64,000 bases of DNA. It comes from Papilionanthe hookeriana x Papilionanthe teres. Its lineage: Eukaryota > Streptophyta > Magnoliopsida > Asparagales > Orchidaceae. The stretch spans positions 76,065,283 through 76,129,282 of the forward strand of contig CM040427.1 of NCBI GenBank assembly GCA_022702705.1, written 5' to 3'. The translations under genes and the position numbers were made by a program. Below are positions 1 to 11,430 of this stretch, piece by piece. The notes beneath the pieces are model-generated. The model was not told where the DNA came from. It was given only the letters and a program-made list of their open reading frames with translations, and searched no databases. Each line of letters starts with the position of its first letter. Within the stretch, counting starts at the first letter, position 1.

Positions 1-737
1 ATTCTTACAGTTAATTAAGAGAGTTGCTAATGTGTTGACGAACCTTTTTCTTCGGAGGCGTTTACTTGTTCCACCCTAGTTTGGTGGGTAGAAATTCTAA
101 GGTTTGTGATATTTTCATGTTATTCACTTATACTATAGTGAAATTTTATTAATCAATTCTTCATTTACATTCAATATGGCCAGTTGAAAATTTAAAACAT
201 ATTGTAATTATTGGGAATTGGGAGAATCCGTGGTGGAACAACTATGATAAAGTTCAATAACTATGAGATTAGGATATTGCTCTTCGATTAGTGCTATCTT
301 ATAGGAAAATGCTCATTCTTTGAGGATTTCACCAAATTTAGGGAACTAAACTAGTTAATGACCCGTTTTTTTTTTTTTTTTTTTCCACCGGGAGGGGCTA
401 AGGAAGAGAACTGTTCAAGATAGTCACCATCTTAATTGTCACTTTGTAAACTCTGGGTTTCTAAGATGCAAATCAAGGGAGATACTTCCCTTGCAAGATT
501 TACCTCTCAATGTTAAATTATGATTTTAAGCTTCAAAATTTAAGTTAGTAACTTTCAAAAACAATCAACAATCGAACTTTCAAGCTATATTTGAAACTAA
601 TAGGCTAGAAACTCTTCTCATTTAGAAGTTCACTTATTACTTGTGGGATCGATACACAGACACTATTCTATATTCTACTTGGGAAACAAATAAGCTTCTG
701 TGGTTCATTAGTAATCCGCAGCATTTGGTCTGTATCA
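1..737 (+). repeat. Very old LTR remnant (3' part, Athila/Tat-like)
   Basis: The stretch keeps scattered blocks of the LTRs found later in the window: a 'ggccagttgaaaatttaaaa' block near 178-200 like the 'ggcc..ttgatttgttaaaa' block of LTR B, and 'gtgggatcgat' near 642 like the block that sits about 180 bp from the end of LTRs B and C. It ends in TCA at 737, followed by a six-base spacer and a decayed primer-binding site. A T-run of about 20 lies near 366-384. The left edge is outside the window. Similarity is weak and was judged by eye. Confidence 0.4.
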
Positions 738-743
738 AGTTTT

Positions 744-761
744 TGGAACCGTTATCGGAAA
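744..761 (+). other. Decayed tRNA-Asp primer-binding site
   Basis: TGGAACCGTTATCGGAAA follows 'tca agtttt', the same LTR end and spacer as in elements B and C. It resembles the tRNA-Asp complement TGGCGCCGTTGCCGGGGA with several substitutions. It fixes the end of the old LTR at 737. Confidence 0.4.
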
Positions 762-2394
762 ACATGTTAAATTTTCAATTTAGTAAAATTTTAGTCAAAC
801 AGTTAGAATGCTGACTTGAAAACTATAGTGTTGGATAGTTATTGCAAGTGATTGTTATCTTTTATGTTAAAGAATATAAAATTTTATCTTTCTTATTTTT
901 GGAAGTTATTAGGCTACCATTTTTGTTTATAAAATTTCTCCATCAGGTGTTAGTTTTCACGAAGAAATTCGTAGGGCTTTTGTGTTAGTCATGTTATATC
1001 TTTAAGATTATGATGTTTTACATGTTGGAAACTTAATTCCTTTAATTTTTATGCATTTCTATCTTAAATTTTGCATTTATTTTTGGTATCCATGGGGCTT
1101 TTGGTGTAATTATGATGTTATGTGTTTATGTGATGCTATTATACATATCTAAGATGTTCTTATGTTTTTTTTTAATCAAAACGGAGAAGTACAAAGATAA
1201 AAATGAAAAATTAGCAGAGCGATCACATGGAAACTTTAATAAATCATTTGAATTAAATTAAAACCTTAATTCCAAGTAAACTAAAAGGTTAGATAGCAAA
1301 TCTTTGTTAAATAATCAAGAGCCACATTATGTTTTCCCCTTTGGCCAAAATTAAGATCCACTAATTATTATTAGAAATTGGCTTTCATACCTAATTATCA
1401 TCTAATTTAACCCTGAAAAAAATTAATCCTCCTAATTAGCCCAAACCGACCCCTAAACACCCTTAATTACTGAAACTGACCACTAACCTCCCTTAATTAG
1501 CCAAACTGGCCCTTAATTACCCCTTTTTACCCAAAACAACCCAAAATCATTTTCTAATCCCCCAAATCTAAGCCTAAACACTTTTTTTAGATGAGCTGTT
1601 AATAAATAAATTAATTAATAATTCACTAATCACTTAAATGAACCCAACTTAATCTAAATAATCCATAATCATTCAAAAAATAATTTAATCACTTAATTAA
1701 TCCAATAATTAATTAATTGAATTAATTAAAACTTTAACCTTTTAATCAAATTAAGAATAATAAATTTAAACTTTATACTATTTAAAAAAGTATTAAATAT
1801 ATTAATAATTAAAAAGAACAATAAGAAATTTTATCAAGACATTAATTAGAGAATTAAATAAATATTTAATTAAATTAATTTAAATTTTAATTAAACCAAA
1901 AAAAATTAATAAGAAACATACCAAAATTTAAACCCATTTCATTTTAAAACTTTAATACAATATTTTGAAATAAACTTTAAGTTAATAAGAAAATCATTAA
2001 ATTAACTAATTCATGAAACTTTAATTGAACTGCATAAAGAATTATTTAATTTCATAACTTTTAAATTAAATAATTTAAATGTTTAATTATTTAATCAAAT
2101 AAATAATTAATAAAAAATGCTTAGTTAAACCATTAATTTAATCAATTAATCAATTAAACATTTAATTAAAACTTGAAAATACTTAGTGAAAATATAAAAC
2201 TTTTAATTAACCCATAAAATACAAAATTAACTAATTTAATATTTGAACCCTTTAATTCATTACTTAATCAATAAATTAATTCATCAAACCAAAATAAAAC
2301 TTAACCCAAGCTGAGATAACCATAGTTTAGATCCATTTGAGTTTAATTTAGAGAAAGAAGAAAGAACTATGCTAATGATGCATACATAGAACTT
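762..2394. other. AT-rich sequence without a recognisable gene
   Basis: No ORF of note. 1430-1560 holds loosely repeated 'cccttaattac' phrases. 1600-2330 is very AT-rich with many 'aattaatt' and 'taattaa' words. It could be internal sequence of the old LTR element at the left edge, but nothing identifies it. Confidence 0.5.
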
Positions 2395-2542
2395 TGCTAA
2401 TTATGCATACATGTATTTATATATGTATGTGTATGTGTATATATACTTTGGTCAGGGGCTTGTATGTATGCAAGTGTATGTACATATGTATAAACTTAAG
2501 TTTATGTACAATTGTGTGAGTGTGTGTGTGTGTGTGTATACT
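2395..2542. repeat. TA/TG microsatellite cluster
   Basis: Mixed (TATG)n and (TA)n runs are followed by an uninterrupted (TG)n run near 2518-2538. Nothing indicates a function. Confidence 0.85.
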
Positions 2543-3420
2543 TAGGATTTAAATATAAGCCTTATGAATTTACCTTAAGTAAAATGTGATCTTTACATTA
2601 TGTCCATATTCATCAAGGCTGATCTATGTCTATAACTTCATGTGACGTATTGTATTATATACGTGCATGTAGGTTGATTTATGAGCTTTTTGGACCTTGG
2701 ATTCATGCCATGTGTTAGTTGTTATAGTTAGCAACTTGACACTATTATGTGTTTTTCTGTGCCCTCAACACTTCAATTGCCGCTTTATCATACAAACCAG
2801 TGTTGTTGCATTCTTTTGATTAGTTCTTTAACCTTTTCTTGAGTTTGATAGATTTACCATTTTGATTAATAAAAATAGTCAATCGAGGGTTGATCATGAT
2901 CAAAGTGCCTGGGGAACATCGATTCCTTAATACCAATGTTTTCGGTGCACAAGAGAAGACTATTATTTTTTTGTTCCTTCAAGCACCTATTTGAGATTAG
3001 CATAGGTAATCATACCTCCTGTGAGGCATCTGTCATATGCCCTCCTCTAAAAAGAGCAGTTGTGCACGTGGAGCTTCTTTTTTTGTAGCAACTCGTATCA
3101 GTAATAGTCTTCCCTATAGGAAGAGACCAATACCAGATGGCGATGCTCTGCAATGCTCTTCTGTGTTTTTTGGCCTCTCTAGTGGTCTTTCGTTTCTTTG
3201 AGGAATCTCATTCCCACGGATATTGCGCTTTCTAGGAGTGCTAGAGTTATCTTAAAGATATAGTGCCTGGTTGTGCAAAGAATGAGCAACTCTGATTTTC
3301 TATATTTTTTTCTATTTTTTTCTCATTCCCACCTATGAGGAGCTGTGTGAATATTGATTTTGTATATTTGTTCTTTGTTAATATTAAAAATGATAATTAA
3401 TTCTTGATTTAAATTATATA
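2543..3420. other. No gene seen
   Basis: Mixed-composition sequence without an ORF or a recognised repeat. The right part (3050-3420) may already belong to the CACTA element that ends at 4421, because transposase-like coding starts just after it. Confidence 0.4.
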
Positions 3421-4421
3421 GGATAATGAGCAGCTTCGAGAGAGATAGTGGGAGTCGGAGAGCCAGACTCTGACATCTGCGAGCAATAGTGGTAGCCAGT
3501 CTACAACTGCACAGTCAGATTTTGAGTTATGGATGTAGGCAGTAGGGAAGAAGAATGGAAGGGTATACTGATGGACATGAAGGGTATAACATTTGAGGTC
3601 GAGCTCTCCCTTCCTTCTGTAGATACGAGCTCATAAAAGTCAGAGCATGAGAAGCTTGCCATGTGAGTCAATGCTATGAATAAAGTGCTTCGTGAAATAT
3701 GTGATCAAATACATTAATGCCAACAAAAAGTTGAGGATACTTTAGCATGCCTAAAAGAAAGTATTGCATATCGCTGGTGCAAGTGGCCTATGAGTTCTGT
3801 GGGTAAGGAGGAAGAGTAGTATAATATGATTAGGAGTTTGATGATGTGGGTTTATGTATTTTTTTCTGTATAAGCATGTGAAACATATATTATTTGTTTA
3901 TATGTAAACTTTCACGAATTTTAAAAAATCTCAGTTACAATATGATTTTTTTTTCTGTTGTTGGTACTTGTTTTGATATAGATTGAGTTGTAATGATGAA
4001 TAAAGTATTATGTTAGTCGTATTTGTTATATGCTGGTGGTGAAAATCTTATCTTTGTATTAAATATTTTTTTATTTGCTACAGGTTTATGATGGGCTTGT
4101 GCCGAAATTTCTGATCCTACTTCAAATTTTTCTGACAATCTTTGATATACTCTGATACAAAATATGTTTCCAATTTGGGTCTGCAAGCTTTTCAATGCAA
4201 ATACCACATTTAGGGAGCATTGAAGCTAGATAACGGTAATCTTTACAAACGTTTAATTTGACGCAAACTACTAGCATTGGACATGTTCGAATTATATTAC
4301 CGAACCCAATTTTAACGTAAATTATATGTCTGACGCAAATACGACACTAAACGTGTTGCGTTGGATTTCCTCATATTAGTGTCGGATTAATCCGACGCTA
4401 ATTGACATAAATCCTGTAGTG
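3421..4421 (+). mobile_element. CACTA (En/Spm) transposon fragment, right end
   Basis: The right terminus reads, on the minus strand, CACTACAGGAT ending at 4421, the signature end of CACTA transposons. The 180 bp before it hold subterminal repeats: 'gacgcaaa' at least twice, 'gcgttgga', and the inverted pair 'gtcggattaatccgac' near 4381-4396. At 3425-3600 a decayed plus-strand frame contains 'SDFELWM' then 'AVGKKNGRVY', which resembles the C-terminal part of plant transposase family PF03004. Stop codons break it. The left terminus was not found. The three bases after the end are TCA, but no partner duplication can be shown. Confidence 0.6.
3425..3625 (+). pseudogene. CACTA transposase_24-like remnant
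   Basis: In one plus frame the sequence reads through QTLTSASNSGSQSTTAQSD, FELWM, a stop, then AVGKKNGRVY. The pattern of a tryptophan, a VG and a KGRVYG-like motif is familiar from plant En/Spm-type PF03004 proteins. Only this end of the protein can be read, with at least three stop codons, so it is a dead fragment. It lies about 800 bp inside the CACTA terminus on the same strand. The family is from memory; a profile search would settle it. Confidence 0.5.
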
Positions 4422-4692
4422 TCATGAGAGTGAAATGTGGGGTGGTGGTGTGCCCTAGGAGAGATGTGCTGAGATTACTGTTGGGATAAGCGAGGAAGTG
4501 AAACTGCAATTGAGCTAGGTTGCATGGGAAAAAAATTGGGTACGTAAATCGTATGCATCAATGCATACGGTAGGCAATCGTAACATGCCACATCGGACAA
4601 TGGGTCCCGCCTCCTTAAAAAACAAACTATTTAACGCCCGTGGCCCGAAAACCCGACCCGATATTGTAACCTAAATGTAACCATTTTGTAAC
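4422..4692. other. Unassigned sequence between CACTA end and element A
   Basis: No ORF and no recognised repeat. It contains a 'gtatgcat..atgcatac' inverted repeat near 4550-4569. It may be the only stretch here that is not transposon-derived. Confidence 0.4.
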
Positions 4693-6335
4693 TGACCCAC
4701 AAATATATATTATAATATTTTAATTTGATTGCAACGAAACCAAAAACTTGACCCCGCTATATTATATGTATAGAATTGTAATTTGTTTATGTTGTGGATG
4801 CTACGCAAGTATACGTATCGTATCGAAGTAATACGGGGCTCACAGTGGAGTCCCGGTTATCTATCCCACGGGGAAAGAGAATATTAAATAACAACTAATT
4901 TTAAAATAATAATAATAATAATAATATTATACGGAAATTTGGAATTCGAATTTAAGCGCAATAAAGTAAACTAAGTATTTTAATTAGATAAATTAACTAA
5001 GTAGAAAATTAATACTAATTGCAAGTGCGGGAAATAAAACTAATTGCTAAATAAGTCTTAATTATTCGGAAAAGTATCTTTCCCTTGTTTTAGAAATTTA
5101 AATGATTGATGAATTTAAATAGATAATGTTAAGGTATTGTGACGAATAGGAGCATTCTATTCTTTACCCTTTGGTCGAGTGTAAAGAATATTGACTAATC
5201 CTATGTTTGATTACTGAATCCGCGGCTAAGTCGGGAGGATACCGACTCGCCACTTCGAGCTCCCACGTTCCCCTCGCCTCGAGGGCTAACATCTACACTT
5301 CGGCTCTCAAACAATAGGACCAAATTGAATATTTTAGTACGTCACACTAAAATGCTCGATTCTACGCCAGAGTGATATTATTTCCCTATTTATTTGCACC
5401 TCCTTTCAAGGCTTTTGAATTTCACGAATATCGGATGTAATCTTTACTATAGTTGATAATCAACATATTTTAATAAATCAAATGGCCAGTTTGAAAAGTA
5501 AATTAAGTTTTAAGTAAAAATTATCACAATTTATTAATATATAAAAGTATCTTTATTTTAATTTCATCAAGTCACTTAATTTCATAAACGGGAGAAAGAC
5601 TAAATAAACTACTCGGAATGCATGGAAACTAAACAAAGCATGGATTTCATTTAAAGTTAAAAATAATAAATACAAATACTTATCTTAATTTATCCCAAGC
5701 GACTCTCGCAGCTTCCTTTGACTCTTCCTTCCAAGTACTGAGACGACTCACTAAATACTCACTAAAGACTCAAAATAACTCACTTATAACACTTAGAACA
5801 CAAAAGATTGGACTTAAAACACAAAGACTGCACACAAAATAACACAAAAGTAACACCAATTAACACTAAGGTAACACACAAAAGACTTAATTTCGGCTTC
5901 TATATATAGAGGTGAGCAAAGCGACCGGGAGGTGTGTAAGCATCCTTTCAAAAAGTGTCCGGGTTCGATGTATCCGCACCATTTGAACTATCTCGCCGTT
6001 GGCGACGAACTACCTCGGCTCGTCGGCGAGGCTTCTGAAGATCTTCAACCGCTCTAGCTCGGCTGTCGGCGGGCTCGGTCTCGACTTGTCGGCGAGACGG
6101 TTATAAATTCTTCGAGATTTTCTTCTCGTAACCTCGCCGTCGGCGGGCTCGATCTCGCCGTCGGCGACTCGAGACTAAATTGCATGAGTTTGCTCCAAAT
6201 TCGCTCCTTTTTATGATTTTTGCTTTTATCACCTAAATTCTTCATTCTCGCAATAAAATAAAGAAAATACCCTTCTTTAAAGTGCAATTTCATCAAAAAT
6301 AGGTATGAATTTCTTAATAAAATTTTCAGCGATCA
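4693..6335 (-). repeat. Element A 3' LTR
   Basis: It matches 15272-16929 along its whole length. Plus-strand ends are TGACCCACAA at 4693 and GATCA at 6335, giving canonical TG..CA ends. It contains an (AAT)n run near 4906-4925, a palindrome cluster at about 5995-6170, and the TATA box of the minus strand at 5901-5909. Confidence 0.9.
5995..6170. promoter_or_regulatory. Phased palindrome cluster in LTR A (left)
   Basis: Copies of CTCGCCGTCGGCGAG and variants occur upstream (in element sense) of the TATA box at 5901-5909. Several arms carry substitutions in this copy. The same cluster lies at 16590-16765 in the other LTR. Confidence 0.7.
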
Positions 6336-6350
6336 AAATCCCCAAACTTA
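6336..6350 (-). other. Polypurine tract of element A
   Basis: Reading the minus strand, AAGTTTGGGGATTT directly precedes the 3' LTR start TGATCG. This is the usual place for the plus-strand primer of an LTR retrotransposon. Confidence 0.85.
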
Positions 6351-6353
6351 CTT

Positions 6354-6373
6354 ATTACTTGTCCTCAAGTAAT
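6354..6373. other. Hairpin beside the polypurine tract (element A)
   Basis: ATTACTTG and CAAGTAAT form perfect 8-bp arms around a 4-base loop, TCCT on this strand. The same hairpin stands at this place in C (17759-17778) and D (36674-36693), and in slightly decayed form in B (34070-34087). Confidence 0.7.
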
Positions 6374-7635
6374 TTTAAGTACTACATAAAAATAATGAGT
6401 TTTATAATAAGATTTTTCAATTTAAATAACTATGAATTAGATTAATTAATATCATAATAAAGTTAAATAAAAATAATTCATGTAATTTAATTAATCTTAC
6501 TATTCATTTCAGGAATGACTATATTTAAAAGAATAACTACTTAAGATATTCATATGATAAGAAATTCAAGAAAGTACTATTAGGTAAAATTCTAATCCAT
6601 AAACATAAGTTTGGAAATATCTAAGTTTTTCCCTTTAGGTTAAATCAAATGAAGCCAATTTTTGATAAGGCATCTCCTCAAGCTTCTCCTCATTTTTTCT
6701 TTTTTTTCTTTTTTTTTCTTTTTCTTTTTCTTCTTTTTTTTATTGAGGATTACTGTATTTGGAGAGCCTATTAATAATTTTGAACTTCATTTTCATTTTC
6801 CTAAATTTGAAACTTAGGAATATTTCTTAGCTTATATATACTTCATAGGTGTTACTTCATTGATTTTCAATCTTTTCTTTTTCACTTGAATACTTAAGAA
6901 TTTTAATTTTAGAATATAGTTTTCCTTACTAAAAATAGTTTACTATATTCTTATTCCCTTTAACCAAATATTTTATTCTATTTAATTAATTAAAGTACTA
7001 GAAATATTTCATTTAACCTTTTATAATAATTAAATCAAATAATTCATATTAAATCAAATTGAAAAATTTGTTATAAAAATCATCTTATAATAATTTGAAA
7101 ATAGAAATTGAGAACAAGTTAATAACTAAATTTGTATTTTACTCTCCCCCAAACTTAAATTTTTATATCTATTCTAAATAATGGAAAAGAAGGAAAGTAA
7201 ATAAATCATACCTTCGAAGTTTAGGTATTTCTTTTCTTTGAAATTTTTGCGAGCTTTCTCATTTTTCATTGAACCTGTACTGTTAGTATTCTCCATATAT
7301 ATATAACAATTTAAAGAAAATGCAGGGAAAAAATCTAACATAAGTATTAAACACAACAATTAAAATAACTCTACACTACACATATGAATTGCTAACATAT
7401 TAAAAAAAATTGAACAAACAGATTAACAATTTTAAAAACTTAAAACAATACAAAATAAAATAAAAACATATTAAAGAAAAACTAACATCCTAATTAACAT
7501 AAAAACAAATGCAATTAACTAACACAAAAACAAAAACTAACTATTATAACAATCCAAGCAAATTAATCTAACTAACATCCAATGTCTCAAAATAAAGTAC
7601 TGAATATTACAAACATATACAGTCCTAAAAATAAC
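6374..7635 (-). other. Element A 3' untranslated region
   Basis: About 1.26 kb of AT-rich sequence between ORF-b and the polypurine tract, matching 32733-34090 of element B. It includes a pyrimidine run at 6697-6740, purine on the coding strand. The small frame at 7174-7359 has counterparts in B but no convincing protein character. Confidence 0.75.
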
Positions 7636-8854
7636 TTACATCAAACAAATAAAATACAAAAAGTCATAATCTTCAGCATCAAAGTCCCAAACTATATCAT
7701 CCCCTCCTTGATCTGTAGGCTGCTGAGAAGACTGAGCAGGGTGATACTGAGTGTACCTGGGGCATTCTGGAAAGACTACATCTAAATCTCCACTCCTATA
7801 ACGACGTTCAGCTTCATAATATGCAATCTCGTATTCTGAATGTCGCTGGAGGTATTCACTATCATAATCATGTCTCCTCTCCAGATTATCAATCCTTTGA
7901 TCAAAATGATCAAACCTTCTTCCCATGGTCTCTCCAAACTGCTCAAAACTCTTCCTATGCAGAGTCAATTCATTCATCAGATCTTGTAAGGTAGGGGTGG
8001 TAGGCTCAGGAGGTCCATAGCTAGTAGAGGGTATATCTCTACTTGATTGAGTAAAATAACTTCTTACTCCCTGCTCTCCACCCTTCATGGGACTCATACT
8101 TCTTAATGTTAGCAGTTGTAAGTGGTTTCATTGGTTCCACCCATTCTTCATCATCTCTAGCCTCAACTCCGGAGAGTTGGCGAGTGCAAAATCAATCCAG
8201 GGTGGCCTAATCCAGCTCCACTCTCATTTCGAGGAGTGGCCGGGATATTCCGATAAATAACTCTCCCGATGTTGATGCTTCGTTATTCGAATGCAAAAAT
8301 TCGGAATTGCTTCTATCTCGTGTTACCTCATCTATGGTGATATGTGGGTAACGAGTAGAACAAATAAAGTAATGCCGGGCTTTTGAGATCGCATTTAATT
8401 TGGAAAGAGGAAAATTCACTCTTTCCTGCTGCTTCATTTTCCATACTCCGGTCCCATCAGTGAGAAAGTTAATGACTTCCTCCAGTGGTCCTTCCATCAT
8501 TCCAAAAGTTTCATACTCGCTAAAGTGCGAGTCATGAACTTCATAGAATGCGTTAATTCTAGCAGCATTAAAATCTACAAAAAACCCTCGTACCTTTACA
8601 GGTGTATCTTCAGCGGCGATCAATTGGCATAAAATTTTTTCACCACTTCTACGAACTCGCATCTATCGAACATAACGTAAATTTTCCCAGCCTCGTTCCT
8701 TTATAATCCGCTCTACTTCTCCTCTCGGATTTTTGAATACCCGATCCGCAATGCACTTTCTTCCTTGTATATTTTCAAAATATTTTGCTTGTGCTCGTGC
8801 GTTGATGAATCAGTTTTCGTCGAACTCTACTCGACGTTTCTGTCATGGAGCCAT
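7636..8854 (-). pseudogene. ORF-b: PF20167-like plant transposon protein (element A)
   Basis: The start at 8854 is placed by alignment with B and D, whose proteins begin MA(S/P)RQKRR. The N-terminal domain resembles the 'putative plant transposon protein' family PF20167, with blocks like VKVRGFFVDFNAARINAFYEV, VNFPLSKLNA and HYFICSTRYP. A proline/threonine linker (PSTSYGPPEPTTPTLQ) follows. The C-terminus is helical and heptad-like (MNELTLHRKSFEQF, GRRFDHFDQRIDNLERR) with a YDSEYLQRHSEYEIAYYEAE stretch. It is broken into at least two frames, and the fourth codon is a stop. No signal peptide or membrane segment is visible, so 'envelope' is not supported. It is a paralogue of ORF-a at 9757-10918. 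A role in DNA binding or regulation is conjecture. Confidence 0.75.
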
Positions 8855-9400
8855 TCGATCAATCTGTGAAAATCACAAAAATTTTCACTAAACTTAAAAA
8901 TAATCCTAAGAAGGCTTCCTACAACATTTGTAAGCAATTTAAATCAAATTCCATGGATTTCCACTGAATATTTCTTCCACATTTTGATTTTTCCCAAAAT
9001 TTGCAATGTGATGAAAATACATGGTGAAAATCAAAAATTTTTGCATAGGAGTGAAGCTCTTACCAAGAGAAGATGAAATCCGGTGTTTTTGAGTGATGAA
9101 ATCGCTTCAAATCCAAGATCTCTCAAGCCCTAGGTCGGTTTTTTTTGCGACAATTGGAGGTTTGGGATGATGAATAGTGTTTTTGACCGGTCAAATATAT
9201 GTTTTTTTCCTACCTCGCTGTCAGCGAGATTTATCTCTCCGTCGGCGAGCTAATATTTTTCAGAACCAAAAACTTTCGAGAAAAATCCGCTGTCGGCTAG
9301 GAATTCTTCGCTGTCAGCGAGATCGATCTCGCTGTCGGCGGGATTTTTCTCGCCGTCGGCGAGATTCCAAAAATTTTAAATTTCTGAAATTCGTCACTTA
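8855..9400 (-). promoter_or_regulatory. ORF-b leader of element A: palindromes, W-box dyad, 5'UTR intron
   Basis: In element sense the order is: palindrome cluster (about 9215-9370), a TTTGACCGGTCAAA palindrome (9182-9195), then a donor-like GTAAGA near 9061-9066 and an acceptor TTTTCACAG close to the ORF-b start. Elements B and D keep the same order, donor position and acceptor position. I infer an internal promoter and a spliced leader for ORF-b; no transcript evidence is available from sequence alone. Confidence 0.5.
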
Positions 9401-9756
9401 TTTTCGTCCTTGATTTGTCTTATATTATATTTCCGATTACATCATTTATTAATTTAATAAGAAGATTAGCTACTTATACACAAACAAATTCACACAACAC
9501 AACAAATTAACTTTAATATTGAAATCCATGGGACATACAAACTAACATAATTTTTAGACTATAATCAAACTTCAAACTTCAATCCTTACTACTAATCAGC
9601 ATCGCAAACCAAACCACGACACACTAAATGCTGATACAAAACTATGACACATATCTCAATTAAGTTTGAGATATTCAAATCATCACTCCAAACATAATAA
9701 AAATCTAAATCACATCAAATAACATAAATACAAACATACTATAGAAATCTTTACTA

Positions 9757-10918
9757 CTACTCTTCAAGGTCAGAATCTTTATCTTCTCTGATATTTTCGA
9801 TATGACGATGATGCACAAATAAGTTATAGAAATGCCTGAAGGGAAATTCCGAAGCAGATTCTTCAGTGATCCAACCCTTCGTCTCGGTAAATGAAGAAAG
9901 CTAGCTTCCAAGTATCCGAGAATGATCAAAGTGTTCCTTCATCCTCCGGTCGATGTGATCGAATAAATCGGATATATTATCGATTAAATCTCTCACATTC
10001 CGTAGTTCTTTCTCCATTCCATTAATTTTCTTCATAAGTAACTCCGTTTTATCCGAAATAGGCCTTGCTATAGGATGATTACGTGAAGCTCTATCGAGAG
10101 ATGAATGTAATGTCTTCATTATTATCCAAAGTAGGGAACATATCCGTAGGATCGAGCGGCTTCAAGGTAACGAGTACCTTTTCCCAAGCTTCATAAGAAA
10201 CCCGGTACTCGATCGCATAATGCAAAAATAGTAGATGGGTGTCCTAGTCCGTGAACCGACCCATGCACAATTAAACCCAATGCGTGACTTAACAATTATT
10301 GATCCCACGTCGATAGAGCAATCCAATTTGAATACAATAATTCAATATAGCGCATTCTTTCGAAACCTTGTTTACCCTCATAGTAGGTAACAATTTAGAT
10401 GAGATGAAAAAGTGCCGGTGCTTCGAGACGAGATTTAAAAGTGATGCGGAGAAACTAACATACTCGTCTTCACGCATTTCCCAATCTTCCATTTCATCGA
10501 TCGGATATCGAAATATCTCATTCATATTATATCGAGAAGGCACAAAATTTGAATAGTGACATACCGGGGTGTTTTCTATAAAGAATAACTCATTTACTGC
10601 GGATGGAGTAAACGTCACCCATCTTCCTCGGACGTAGATATTCCCATTGTTGATCGCATGTAAGTTAGAGTAGAACTCTTTCACAACTGGAATAACAACA
10701 GCGGACGTAGTGTAACAGAATACCTCCCAGTGCCGCTGTGCGATCATTTCTTCTATCTTTGTAGTGGAATTCTCTAATCCTCGGTTGACAAATCCCCGTT
10801 CCTTGATAACTCTTTTCTTTACCAAAACCTTGTTGAAGATCCGCTGCGCTTTCGCACTCACAAATTTCCTCCGGTTAAACACTCCAGATTTAGAAGAATC
10901 TAAGAATTTGGAGGCCAT
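9757..10918 (-). pseudogene. ORF-a: PF20167-like plant transposon protein (element A)
   Basis: The start at 10918 (MASKFLDSS) matches the start in B; an in-frame ATG further upstream (10954) is not conserved. Residues 1-60 carry RRKFVSAKAQRIFNK and VIKERGFVNRG. The PF20167-like core follows with VVIPVVKEFYSNLHAINN, VRGRWVTFTPSAVNEL and HRHFFISSKLLPTMRV. After a frameshift near 10300 the C-terminus has MKKINGMEKELRNVRDLID, then NISDLFDHIDRRMKEHFDH, a likely coiled coil, and an acidic tail ending EDEDSDLEE. Predicted intact length is about 386 codons, as in B and D. It lies between integrase and ORF-b. Function is unknown. Confidence 0.75.
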
Positions 10919-11024
10919 TATGGTGAATGGAATGAATTCTAGTGAAGAAGGCAAACTTAGAATGGTTTAAGAATGGTTTTTCACTAAGAATTTGGTGTTG
11001 AAACCGTCCAGATCAGCATTTAAA

Positions 11025-11034
11025 GTATATATAA
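11025..11034 (-). promoter_or_regulatory. TATA-like box before ORF-a (element A)
   Basis: The minus strand reads TATATATAC about 110 bases before the ORF-a start and just after the palindrome cluster at 11048-11215. B has TATTTATAAT at the matching place (29355-29364). Confidence 0.45.
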
Positions 11035-11047
11035 CTCGTTTTTATAA

Positions 11048-11215
11048 CTTCCTCGCTGTAGGCGGGAGGTTTCTCGACGTCGGTGACTTAGTTATAAAAA
11101 CTACCTTTCAGGTTCTCGCTGTCGGCGGGCTCGTTTCTCGCTGTCAGTGAGCTTATAAATAAACTGAATTAGGCACGAACCTCGCTATCGGCGAGTATCG
11201 ACCTCGCCGTCGGTG
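11048..11215. promoter_or_regulatory. Phased palindrome cluster before ORF-a (element A)
   Basis: Three pairs of palindromes related to CTCGCCGTCGGCGAG fill the gap between integrase and ORF-a, separated by AT-rich filler. Several arms are mutated. Equivalent clusters lie at 29162-29337 (B) and 55665-55790 (D). Confidence 0.75.
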
Positions 11216-11375
11216 AGATTTCAAAATAATGTCCAATTTCGCTCTAAATCGAATAATTTCTTTTCTCATCATAATGGTTCGAATATGTGATGATTCTTAA
11301 TAAAAATTGAGTAGTAAAGTTTCAATAATATAAACTAACTATTAAAATACAATAAAAATAGATAACTAATATGGG

Positions 11376-11425
11376 TTGCCTCCCATAAAGCGCTTGGTTT
11401 AACGTCGTCAGCCCGACCTAATTTC
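11376..11425 (-). other. Conserved post-integrase motif with TATGGG/CCCATA hairpin
   Basis: On the minus strand, GACGACGTTAAACCAAGCGC is followed by a hairpin with arms TATGGG and CCCATA around AGGCAA. It sits just after the pol stop codon and is virtually identical in B (28975-29017) and D (55931-55978), while nearby coding sequence has decayed. Confidence 0.8.
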
Positions 11426-11430
11426 AATTA

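Noticed and set aside
366..384. T-run as a poly(A) tail of a retroposed gene on the minus strand
   Set aside because: No gene-like sequence or duplication beside it; it sits inside LTR-like sequence.
2518..2540. (TG)n as a regulatory Z-DNA element
   Set aside because: A plain microsatellite; nothing nearby to regulate.
4013..4207. Small minus-strand open frame near the CACTA end
   Set aside because: No recognisable domain, opposite to the transposase remnant, in AT-rich sequence.
9177..9413. Arginine-rich open frame RCQRDLSLRRR
   Set aside because: Antisense translation of the palindrome cluster; the same applies to 36402-36611 and 34211-34396.
7636..10918. Calling ORF-a/ORF-b viral envelope genes because of their place after integrase
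   Set aside because: No signal peptide, membrane segment or cleavage site is visible, and the core resembles PF20167. The neutral names are safer.
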